The translations under genes and the position numbers were made by a program. From Todiramphus chloris collaris (lineage: Eukaryota > Chordata > Aves > Coraciiformes > Alcedinidae), in NCBI GenBank assembly GCA_025345505.1, contig JANVCC010000267.1, positions 2,259,596 through 2,323,595 of the forward strand: a stretch of 64,000 nt of DNA. The letters are read 5' to 3'. Below are positions 45,840 to 54,910 of the stretch, piece after piece; position 1 is the stretch's first letter, and the number at the start of each line of letters is the position of its first letter. The notes under the pieces were generated by a model that did no database searches, had not been told where the DNA came from, and was given only the letters and a program-made list of their open reading frames with translations.

Positions 45840-46140
45840 TTCCATTAAGGTCTCCAAACGCTAATTAATACAGATTTTACCAGACAGCTATTTGTTTGTT
45901 AAATTAAAACCAGCTGGTTATTGAAAGAAACATATTTATTGGGAATTAGCAGCCATGTGCTGGATGGATATTTACTACCTAGTTGTCAAAGCTCAGGGAA
46001 TCTGTGTTTAATAATATTTTTTTTTCTCTTTCAATTAACACGGGGGTGGGGGGAGAATCATCCCATTAATTCCAAATTAAGTGCACGTTTGGAAAACTTC
46101 AATTCTGAACGCTGCTGACATGGCTGTTTGTATTACAGCT
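45840..46140. promoter_or_regulatory. Candidate conserved element with E-box palindrome
   Basis: AACCAGCTGGTT at 45908-45919 is a perfect 12-bp palindrome centred on E-box CAGCTG. Nearby are ccattaaggtctcc, cgctaattaatacag, gtttgttaaattaaaacc, catatttattgggaattagcagcc, caattaacacggg and cattaattccaaattaagtgc. Density of TAAT/ATTA words is high and there is no interspersed repeat. Confidence 0.45.
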
Positions 46141-46339
46141 GCATCGGGTCTGGTGAAGATGTTCTGGAACAGGGATCTGCCATCCCTTGCCCTGACCTAA
46201 ACCTGGGCTGGGGGGGGTTGTTGGTACCCTCAGAGTTTCAGCTCTGCCTTCTCCAACCTGAACCTGCTGCTTTGTGGCTCGGGCTGGCCCTGGGGCCGCG
46301 AGGCACTGAGTGCTGGGGGAAGGCAACCTGCTCCTCTCC
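46141..46339. other. Gene-free spacer
   Basis: GC-rich, with a G8-G9 run near 46210. Nothing else is seen. Confidence 0.4.
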
Positions 46340-46650
46340 TCCTTCCAACGAAAACTTTCAAATATCACAACGGTTAGGAGAAAATGTTGGTAATTGGGCC
46401 TTCCCGGAATAGACAGGGAGGGACATGAATCATTTAGAAAGCACTGGATGGCAATCAGAGCTCTCCAGCACCGTGCGCTGCCTTTCTTCCTGCGCTCGCT
46501 CTTTGCTAAAACATTTATTGCCCAGCACAAGCCGGTGCCCAGAGCACGTCCAGGCTGTGCTGGGCTTTTACCAGCTCTGTGAAGAAACACGCTTTATCCA
46601 CCCGGAATTACGAGGGGAATTAATAACCAGGCACTGGGACCCGGGCGACT
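46340..46650. promoter_or_regulatory. Candidate conserved element
   Basis: Words such as ctttcaaatatcacaacgg, atgttggtaattgggcc, gaatcatttagaaagc, gctaaaacatttattgcccagc and ggaattacgaggggaattaataacc lie in a stretch that keeps several CpGs despite being AT-rich in places. The CR1 copy starts about 120 bases downstream, so neutral sequence resumes there. Moderate call. Confidence 0.35.
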
Positions 46651-46770
46651 GGGATTTGAGGAGGTGGAGTCTCAGCCCTGCATCCCGTGGTGGTGTTGGG
46701 ATGTGCTGGGGCATCCCTTGGGGGTGCTTGGTGGGTGTGAGGGCTTTTGTGGCAGGGCTCTGGACTGTGA

Positions 46771-47137
46771 GATGTCCAGAGGCTCTGGGGAGACCTTCTT
46801 GTGGCCTCCCAGTATCTGAAGGGGCTACAAGAAAGCTGGGGAGGGACGTTTTAGGCTGTGGGGCAGTGACAGGACTGGAGGAGATGGATGGAAACTAGAG
46901 AGAGGTCAATTCAGGTTGAACATCAGGAAGAATTTCTTCATCATGAGGCTGGTGAGACACTGGAAGGGGTTGCCCAGAGAGGTGGTGGAAGCCCCATCCT
47001 TGGAAGTGTTTAAGCCCAGGCTGGAAGGGGCTGTGAGCAACCTGCTCTAGTGGGAGGGGTCCCTGCCTATGGCAGGGGGGTTGGAACTGGATGAGCTTCA
47101 AGGTCCCTTCCAACCCTGACCGTTCCATGATTCTATG
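46771..47137 (+). mobile_element. CR1 LINE 3' end (plus strand)
   Basis: The order of diagnostic pieces is that of the CR1 3' region: gaggctctggggagacc; tggcctcccagtatctgaag; ctacaagaaagctggggag; atcaggaagaatttcttcatc; gagacactggaaggggttgcc; gaggtggtggaagccccatcc; ggcaggggggttggaactgg; and the terminal ATGATTCTATG (about 47127-47137). The 5' part, including the reverse transcriptase, is missing, so it is dead. Any open frame across it is incidental. It is the longest CR1 copy in the window. Confidence 0.95.
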
Positions 47138-47379
47138 TGGCCTTGTCTCTCTCGTGCTCTTGGACGAGCTGCTCCTCTCGCTCTGAACCCCAGAGCCTTG
47201 GTCTGTAGCAGGATCCGGCCCCTGTGCACAGCCAGGGTGCAGGCTGAAGCCTCCCCTTGAAACAAGTACCCTGGGGAAGAAAGTTTGTGTCCTGCTACCC
47301 AGAGTTTAACTCAGTTCTGACTTTTCCCCCTCCCTACAAAGGGAAAGTGTCTGTCTGTCTGCCTGCCCTCCCGGGCAGA
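47138..47379. other. Gene-free spacer
   Basis: Plain sequence between the CR1 copy and the next candidate element. Confidence 0.4.
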
Positions 47380-47560
47380 GGGCAGCTAAACTGTGGGCAT
47401 CAATCGCTGCCCGCTGGCCAGCCCGGGGCAAAGCTTGACCTTTGCCAGCTTTCTCTTAATTGAAAGGAGACGGGGCAGGGAGATATTTGCGTGGAAGGCA
47501 ATTTGTGAAGACCGGAGGGAACAAAAACCCTCCGAGGGGATGCTTCCAGCTCATTGCTCC
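47380..47560. promoter_or_regulatory. Candidate element with nuclear-receptor-like palindrome
   Basis: GGCAAAG-CTTGAC-CTTTGCC (47427-47446) is a 7-bp-arm dyad. Its right half, read on the minus strand, is GGCAAAGGTCA, which resembles a DR1-type HNF4/COUP/RXR site. Downstream are cttaattgaaagg, agatatttgcg and ggcaatttgtg. Factor assignment is tentative. Confidence 0.35.
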
Positions 47561-49429
47561 CAACCTTTGTGGCTGTGAGGAGGGGACGGCGTTTCCCCAG
47601 GGCTGCTCCGCTGGAGAGGGGATGTAGCCCAGGCGTTGCTGGATCTGTCCCTCCTCTCTCAGGCTGCAGGAGATGTGAGAGAAACAGCGCAGAGGGTGGG
47701 TTCGAGATGATGCATAGGCTTTCTGAGGCATCACTGTAAATAATCATAAGAAATGAGGGGGATGGAGGAGCAGCTGGGCTGGTGGGGACCCCGCTAGATG
47801 GCAATGCGAACCTGTGCCGCAGACCTGCCAGCTCCAGCACAGCCAGCTCCAGCTTTCCAGAACCTACTGGGCCCTGGGCTGCTGCCCCGGGGTTGTGTCT
47901 TGCCCTGGCAAAGCCTTGCACGGTGCACGGGAGGGTCAGGTTGGGGTGTGAGGAACCCCAAGGGCAGGTATGGAGCAGTTCTCCCTGGGGACAGCTTCTT
48001 CTGCAGCTGATGTAATGAGTCTCTTTATATATCAAAGCATTTGCAAGAATAAAGGAAACACTTTTTTTTTTTCCCCCCTCAGCTCAGCAGATAGTGAGCT
48101 CATGCGTGTGTGTGCACATGCATATGTACACCTATCCCTCGGTGAACTCTGCTCTCCCACGCTTCCCTCTGGCATCCAGTTTCCCACGTCAAAGATGACA
48201 GCCTTGGGTGTCAGGGACAAGCAGGGTGCCATGCAGAATTTTTTTCCTACTCCTGTTTTTTTTTAATTTATGTATTTTTCCACCCCCTCCTCTTTCAAGG
48301 TTTGCTGCCTCAGTAGCACAGCATGCTACTGGCACCCAGGCTGTGTGAGCTGCTCCGTGTCCCCTCTGTCCCTCATTCTGTGCATCCGCTGTCCTTCCTT
48401 TCCTCTTCAAACCAAGTGGGCACAGTATTTTCATTGTCCTCCCTGGAAATCCGTTTCCAGCTGCTCCCTTTATCCCGACAGGCCACTGAATGAACCAAAT
48501 CCTTCTCCCCACCCCATTCCCAGGTGTGTTTGTCACCAATTGTTTTCATCCCTCTGGCTGTTTCTTCTCTAGACTCTTCCTCTCTGTTTCACCTCCATTT
48601 GGGTGTCATTGAAAAACTCCTGCGTGGTTCAAACTCCTGCATCTTGTTGCTGTTTAGCCTGCCTGCTCTTTCCCCTTTTACTTGCTTTCCTTCTGTCTCA
48701 GGGGTTGGGCCCACCTCCTTTGACATTTCTTAAGTAGCATCCACACTGAGTTGAAGAATTTTAATCAGCTTGATAGGTTCAGAGTCAGGGGGGCTGTGGG
48801 GTGTGCAGAGCCAGCTCTGGTCTGGGCGCTGAGCCTCATGCAGGTACCCAAGGGGATGAGCCTACCAGCACATAGTGCTGAGGAATGTTATCCTAAACCA
48901 ACCCGTGTAAATCCACACAGTCCAGCATCCCCCAGGCAGCAAGTGAGCGAGGACTGCCTTCATCCTCTGGATTTATCCAGCTCCATCACCCTGCCAGCCT
49001 GGCTCTGCTCTGCTGGTGCTGCAGCAGTCCCTGCCCACTGGAGTAACAGTTCCTCCTGCCTTCTCCATGCCCATCATTCCCACCGTGTCTCTGCAAGTAA
49101 CAACCTGTGAGCGAGGATTACCTGGGTGAAAAAGGACTTGCAGGATCAGGCCTTTGTTTAGCACATCAGGAACCAGCCTTTATCTCCAATACCGAGCACT
49201 GGCAGATGAGCACCAGGGCTGAGCTAATCCCACTCGCCGTCCTTCTGCTGTCCACCTGCTAAGGATGTTCCCTCTCTCCTGATCCCAGTCCCAGACCCTG
49301 CATCTCCCCAGGGTGTGCAGCACCCGATGGCATTAGTGCCCTTGGCCCTGGGGCAGTGCTTTGTGTGCTGATTGCCTTCCTCTGCTGGGCACACTTCACC
49401 ATGAAAAGCCCTAAACAAGGCGAGTGATT
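47561..49429. other. Gene-free stretch
   Basis: Mostly GC-moderate unique sequence. T11 lies at 48062-48072 and pyrimidine-rich stretches run from about 48250 to 48700. No exon, RNA or interspersed repeat is recognised. One CTCF-like word is listed separately. Confidence 0.45.
47791..47803 (+). promoter_or_regulatory. CTCF-like core motif, plus orientation
   Basis: CCGCTAGATGGCA matches CCASYAGRKGGCR at 12 of 13 positions; the third base differs. It shares the TAGATGGCA half with the site at 31337-31349 and has the same orientation. Confidence 0.35.
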
Positions 49430-49960
49430 ATATTTGAGAAGAACAACAAATAGAGATCAATAAGCAGACTGATGTCTGCTGGAGACATTTATGATCTCTC
49501 GGCTGGATTATATTGGCCAGCCAAGAAATACAGTCGTGTCCGACAGTCCTGTGGACCGGGATCAATCATGATGCTGTTACTCTGCCCTAAAAACCCACGT
49601 GTGCTTCGCCCCCCCACCCCCCAGTGTTATTACAGCCCAATCTCCAAAGGAAAACATGGGCCTGCTTATCAAATTTTCGGGAAAGAAATTCACAGCGTTA
49701 AGGGTTTGTTTGAAAGTCTGGCTTTGAAGGGGAGGGAGGGACCTCCGGGTCCCCCCAGGCTGCTCCCTGACCTTATCTCCAGGTTTTATGGCATAATCTG
49801 CGGCACTGCCCGGCGTGCTCTCCCTCGGCTTGCTGGCTTGGCATTAGATAAGGGAGAAGATAGTGAGGGAGTATAAAGTTTAGAGCCTGTGGCGGGGTCT
49901 CATTTTTCTCATTTCAGGCAAGCAGAAAGGATATAAAATGAAAAGCAGTCAATCAATAAA
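49430..49960. promoter_or_regulatory. Candidate conserved element, contains nested hairpin
   Basis: The block carries gattatattggccagcc, gggatcaatcatgatgctg, gtgttattacagcccaatc, gcttatcaaattttcggg, gttaagggtttgtttg and gcattagataagggag. GATA, forkhead and homeodomain-like words are mixed with retained CpGs. A short C-rich interruption lies at about 49609-49622. The nested inverted repeat at its left end is listed separately. Confidence 0.4.
49452..49499. repeat. Nested inverted repeat (two-level hairpin)
   Basis: Outer arms: AGAGATCA-A-TAA (49452-49463) and TTATGATCTCT (49489-49499) pair over 11 bases with one bulged A at 49460. Inner arms: AGCAGAC (49463-49469) and GTCTGCT (49474-49480) with loop TGAT. 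The single A at 49463 can serve only one arm at a time. The whole could fold as a 48-base stem in DNA or RNA. It is shorter than typical microRNA precursors and no known mature sequence is recognised. Confidence 0.75.
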
Positions 49961-50423
49961 AGAAGAAAGTTCTATTTCTTTAAAAGATGAAAAAAAAAAA
50001 AAAACCCCAACCCAAGAAAACTGAAGGATGGCTGCCTGTGCTTTCATCCAAAGCCTTAACACCAGGATGAAGAGCTGCAAACCCCCTTTTAGCAATTAGA
50101 AAGCCCTGAGAGGGTTCTATGATCCCTTCTCTGTCCCCCTCTGTGGGACAGGCTTTTCCCTCTGTTATCGCTGTGTAAATCCAGAATGATGGCCTTGCCC
50201 TCCAAGGTTATTGTGCGTGGGCTGCAGCAAGGGGAGGGAAAGGAGCAGCCCACCCCCCCCTGGACACCAGAGATGCTCTGATGACTGAGCTGGTGTGACT
50301 CTGCCTCCACCTTTCCCCGTGACACCATTCCTGGCCTGACTGGGAAGGGTTATTCCTAACCTATGGGGGATTAAAAGAACAAAAAGAGTCCCTGTGGGGC
50401 TGTTGAAGCAAGAGAGCATCTTA
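49961..50423. other. Gene-free spacer
   Basis: A15 run at about 49990-50004 followed by cccc-rich sequence. Nothing else is recognised. Confidence 0.45.
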
Positions 50424-50700
50424 TCATAGAATGGTGGTGTTGGAAGGGACCTCTGGAGATGATGGAGTCCAACCCCCCTGCCAGAGCAGGGTCACCCAGG
50501 GCAGCCCACACAGGAACAGAGCCAGGGGGGGCTGGAAAGGCTCCAGAGAAGGAGACTCCACAGCCTCTCTGGGCAGCCTGGGCCAGGCTCTGGCACTCTC
50601 ACAGTGAAGTTTTTCCTCATGCTGAGGTGGAACTTCCTGTGTTTCACCTTGCGACCATCACCTCTGGTCCTATCCCGCATCTTGTCGTGCTCGTGCTCTT
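50424..50700 (-). mobile_element. CR1 LINE 3' end (minus strand)
   Basis: On the plus strand it begins TCATAGAATGG, continues gttggaagggacctctgg, then gatggagtccaacccccctg, cagagcagggtcacccaggg, ggagactccacagcctctc, gggcagcctgggccagg, and gaagtttttcctcatgctg. This is the reverse complement of the CR1 3' end. It is 5'-truncated and non-coding. The far boundary (about 50690-50700) is approximate. It differs in subfamily from the copy at 46771-47137, judging by the different internal pieces. Confidence 0.95.
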
Positions 50701-51639
50701 CTGCTTGCCTTTCTGTGGCTTGCAAAGAAAACAGATCTAGAAATGTAAAGAAAAAAATACCAACCTTTGGGTAGCACCAGGGTGTATGATAAACCCGTCT
50801 GATTTAATAGCTGTACAGGCACTCAGTTGTTAACAAATCAATACAGTAGGGCCTGCCATAAATATCTTCACAGTTACGTGAACCTTATCCACATGATCCG
50901 TGCCCTGCGGATGCCACAACGAGTTACACGATGCCTGCATTGGGGGGGGGGGGTGTTTAGGAGATGATGGCATCTGGGCTGCCTGTAAAAGGTTAAAAAG
51001 AAGGAAAAAAGGAAACGGGGGAAAGTCACAGACCTGCTTCATAATTCTTGATTCTCACAGTATGTATTGCTTTAAAGTACACCTGCTCGTTTTTGAGGGC
51101 TAAATCAAATGGCTTTTGGACAACATCTGGAATTTATTTGCACTCGGAAGGTATAATCTAATACATATAAATTTCAAGCTAAGAAGAAACACGCCGGAGC
51201 TCTTGAGTAGAATTGATGTTGCGGTGAAGTGAGAGAGGTCTGCTAGCCTGAGAGAGTTTGGTGTCCCCATGACCTCCAGAAATCCCATTTAACTGGGGAG
51301 GGTGTTGGATTTGGCTGCTCCCAGACAGTGTCTAGTCTGGAGCCCAGCGTGGGCAGAGCTGCCTGCCCTGCCGGGAAATCCTTTGGGTTTAGGATGCTGA
51401 GAGCCTAACAGAGCCTCAAATCAGATCCCAAATCTCTATCGCTGTCCTGGCTGGGCTGTGGGTCCTTGCCTTTGGATACGGAGCAGTAACCGCATCGCTC
51501 CTGGGTGGTCCCTCTCTGCTCTCATCGGCCCCTCCACGCTCAGGTCCTGCCCAGCCTGCTATTGCCATTGGGGAGAACCTCCCCTGAAAACACGCTGAGA
51601 ATAAGCTGTCTGGAGAGGAAATGAGCACTGCTCACATGG
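50701..51639. other. Gene-free stretch
   Basis: A G12 run lies at 50942-50953. The patch at about 51040-51190 is AT-rich (gtatgtattgctttaaagtac, ggtataatctaatacatataaatttc) and may be a weak regulatory element. No exon is recognised. Confidence 0.4.
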
Positions 51640-52110
51640 CAAGAAAACATCCCTATCATGCAATTATTTCTAAACATGTTATTTTATGATCCTTCAAAAA
51701 AACCCCTGCAGAATAAGAGAGGAGGAGGAGAAGTGAGCAATCAGGGAATCATTCTCAGTTTAAATTGCCCTCGGGAAACGCATGTGTCAGAGTAGATTGA
51801 AAGATGGTGTTATCCCAGGGGAGTGAAAGAGAGACAGAAACAAATAGAGACAGGGAAACTGTCGTACAAAGGGATGGGAGCGATCTCTAAGACCTGAGCC
51901 GATCGCTGACGGCGATGTGCTCTGGATCCTCTCCACCGTGGTGCAGCTCCGGAAAGACCTGCTTGCACTTTATTAAGAATGGATTTATAAATAGTGTATG
52001 GAGGGTGAGTAAGTGACAGATAAATGTTTTAGTAAATGGAGAATTAATCGCTAGAGAATCCAACAGCTCAACAAGCTGCTGCTTTACTGTCTCTAGGGCT
52101 TATTTTTTTT
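51640..52110. promoter_or_regulatory. Candidate conserved element
   Basis: Includes catgcaattatttctaaacatg, gttattttatgatcc, gcaatcagggaatcattctcag, agtagattgaaagatgg, ctttattaagaatggatttataaatag and gagaattaatcgctagagaatcc. Retained CpGs (ccgatcgctgacggcgatg at about 51899) sit amid AT-rich sequence, suggesting constraint. Confidence 0.4.
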
Positions 52111-52179
52111 TTCTTTGCCACTGTAGACTGAGGTGCAGCAGCTCCTGTCCTGAGGGCTATGTGCCCCACACGCTGATGT

Positions 52180-52270
52180 TTGTGCTTCTGACACACTCGC
52201 CGTGTCTGCGAAGTGGTGATTTTGACTTTATAAATCATTTATAAATGAGCCGTCACCAAAATGAGCATCC
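52180..52270. promoter_or_regulatory. Short candidate element
   Basis: tttataaatcatttataaatgag holds two TTTATAAAT words (posterior HOX/CDX-like TTTATAA) in direct repeat about 10 bases apart, at about 52228-52246. It is flanked by cgccgtgtctgcg and gccgtcacc. Small, weak call. Confidence 0.3.
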
Positions 52271-53219
52271 GAGCTGCTGATTCAGTGCTAGACTTGCCCT
52301 TCTCCCCAGCACCTCGTGCCAGAACCTTTCCACGCACTGCTTTCACCCCGAGGCTCCTGTTTCCTGATGTCCACTTGACAACAGGAACGTCCTTTGGGTT
52401 TCCAATTTTCTCCTCGGTTACCTGTTCCCCGTGTCTGTAGTTACAGGAGGCACCGCAGTTGTGGTTTTGATTAGAAGATAAAAACTCCTCCGGCGAGAGC
52501 GCTCCTGGCGCACAGCCCTTTCCCGGGGGCTTTGCCCAGTGGATTGTTCCTGGGTTGTTGTTCAGCATCTCTCCACGGAGTGGTCCAGGAGGGCTCCAGG
52601 GAACCCGTAACCTGAGGTGATGCTGTCTGCAGCCAGCCCTGGTGAAGTTGGGGCAGAGCATCACCCAGGACCCCGCGGGACCCAGAGCTCTGTGGCCTCT
52701 GACATCTCACGTTGGTTTTCTCGCTGTGCCTTTGCCCTCCTTGCCCAGCGATGCAATATTGCTGTGGTCTGTGGGACTCTGTGGCTGGGCACTGATCTCT
52801 TTGCACAGCTAGGAAAGCACTGCTCTGAGTGGCTGTCTCCCGGGGGAGGCAGAGATGATCTTTGCCTTCGACAGTCCTTCCACAGCTCTTTTGTCACCGA
52901 GGTTTCTAAGGCAGAAGGTCCTTGCAAGGTGGGGGGGACAGGCTCCCTGTGATCCCCGTTGCCATCACAGCCTGGTGTTTTGGCACCAGGGATGCTCACT
53001 CGTGTGATCCCTCAGCAAACCTCCCAGCAGGTTTTCCTTTGGGTTATTCTAGGAGAGCCAGGGTTACAAAATCAGGCTGCAGTGTGGTTAAAACAACACA
53101 TGGAAGTGGCAAAAGGGGGTTTCACGTGGAATAATGTCGCTGGAGTACTGGTTTCACAGATACATCGTGGAAAGTGTTGGGAATGGGGTGGATCAGATTT
53201 GCCTGTCAGCTGTGAAAAT
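52271..53219. other. Gene-free spacer
   Basis: GC-moderate unique sequence with overlapping short frames on both strands; nothing recognised. Confidence 0.45.
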
Positions 53220-53660
53220 CGGGAGCATTGCTTGTGACTTCGAAGTTATTGCACAGTCCCTTCTTTGGAGTAAAGGAGAGCAAAAAATTTGGGCCATTGA
53301 TCTCAATTGAGTTACCCTTCAACGGGTTTACCCCGGCGAAATTCAGAGCAGAGATTTACCCGTCATGATTTCACCCATGACTGAATAACTTCCCCTGCGT
53401 CCTCTCTGCCCGTGCCAGAAGCTCACTGGAGAAACCCAGCAATCAAATCACTCATGTGCACCGAAACAGTTCAGCCAGGTTCTCCACGAGCATCGCTCAC
53501 GCGAGCGCCAAGGAGCCACGTCGAGACAAGATGATTTAAGATGTGTGCTGGAGTTCTGAGCCATATTACATCTGTTTTATCTCCCTTCAACCGAGATGAA
53601 TAATCAAGGGGAGAGCGTGCCAGGGCGAGGGTGAGGGAAAAGGTGGAGGTTTCTGTTAGC
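53220..53660. promoter_or_regulatory. Candidate conserved element(s)
   Basis: Two adjoining patches. The first (53220-53400) has gggccattgatctcaattgag, ccccggcgaaattcagag and gtcatgatttcacccatgac, in which GTCATG and CATGAC form a dyad. The second (53490-53660) has gctcacgcgagcgccaagg, gacaagatgatttaagatg, gccatattacatctg and gagatgaataatcaagg. CpGs are preserved in an otherwise non-island context. Confidence 0.4.
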
Positions 53661-54329
53661 ACCGTGTTAGAACAAGCCGTGCAGCAGCATGTCCAGGCGA
53701 AACAAGCCAGTTGTGCTCTTTTTTTCTTCCTCTTTCCCTTCTCTTTAACCACCTCGGCACTGGCAAGAGGAGGCAGCGGGCTGGGGGGATGTGCGTGGGT
53801 GGATGCTGCGTTACCTTCAGGGTTGGGACAAGGGGGGCTGATAAAATCAGCATCAGGACAAGGCTCTGGCTCTTTCCTGCTCTTAGCAAAGCTGAGGAGC
53901 TACCTTTAGAAAAATAGCTGAGGTTTCCCGCTTGGGCTGGGAGAGCTCCGTGAGAGCCAGAGCTGCTGAATTGAATGCTGTTGTTTGGACTGGGATCTGA
54001 GGCAGCATCGGTCAGCAGCTTCACTACACAGGTTCTTGGACTCTACTCAAGGTCCTGTTTCCCAGACAAGCAGGGAAACACTGCTGGCAGATTTTGCTGG
54101 AGGTGGGGATGAGCTCTGCCTGGGAGGCTCGGTCTCCTGGGGAAGGTGGGATTCAGCTGAGAAGCTGCCCCAGAGCTGCTTGCTGTGGGGCAGAGAAGGG
54201 AGCAAGGGGCAGAGCCCTGCGTGCTCCATCCCTGCTCTTTCCCTCACCTCCCAGTGCCTCCCCACCGAGCGAGACCTCTTGGGAGCCAGCTCTGAGCTGG
54301 AGCAGAGCTTTGGCTCTGACCTCGGAGGT
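53661..54329. other. Gene-free spacer
   Basis: Ordinary unique sequence; no feature is recognised. Confidence 0.45.
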
Positions 54330-54910
54330 TGCTGACAAAGGATATTAATGATTTCCCTGAGGGCAATGTTCAGGCAAACAGGTTTGTCATTTATTTTGCA
54401 GATTTACTGGAGTATTATTAATTTACTAGGATAAACTCCATTAGGAGGAGGCATTAATTTCTGAGATATAACTTATTCACAGCGTCTAGACCCGCTCTCC
54501 AGACAGGGACTCCGCTAGTTAAGAATTATTCAAATATTGATCTGGACAATTTCTAATTAACTTTGCCCATGCATTATTATGCATATGCACAAAAATTGAT
54601 TTTTTTGCCAGCCCAATAATTAGATTTAATACCTGAGGTAACTTATATTTATGTGTTTAATTATTAGATTCATTAGCAATTTTAATAAATGCTATCGGCT
54701 GGGGAGTTAACCACCATACTTGACACTTGTTGACTCTCCCAGTCGCTGCCTAATCAGAAGAGAAGAGACAAAAGTCTTTCTATAGAGTGCTTTGGTGGTA
54801 ATTATCGTGTTGTGCTGTATGATTATTAATACATTCCTTCTGACTGCAGCGTGGTTCTTTTCTGAAACCAAGGCCATCTGTGATCAACATATAAATATCT
54901 AACAGGCTTT
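54330..54910. promoter_or_regulatory. Strong candidate conserved non-coding element
   Basis: The most enhancer-like block of the window: about 550 bases, AT-rich, almost free of simple repeats. Features include ATGCATATGCA at 54579-54589 (11 of the 12 bases of the POU MORE palindrome ATGCATATGCAT), TAATTA at 54554-54559, and the related words caataattagatttaat and ttaattattagattcattag about 43 bases apart. A GGTGGTAATTA word at about 54794 mirrors TTAACCACC at about 54707. A plain GC-rich region precedes it and another follows. No protein-coding potential is visible. Deep conservation is inferred from texture, not shown. Confidence 0.6.

Noticed and set aside
45149..45868. Open frame of about 239 codons
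   Set aside because: No recognisable domain, no splice context, overlapping frames on both strands, and composition like the surrounding non-coding DNA.
46425..46898. Open frame of about 157 codons
   Set aside because: Its 3' part runs into the CR1 copy at 46771-47137, and the frame is not the CR1 reverse transcriptase; it is incidental.
49452..49499. MicroRNA precursor
   Set aside because: The stem is shorter than usual and internally nested, and no known mature microRNA sequence is recognised.
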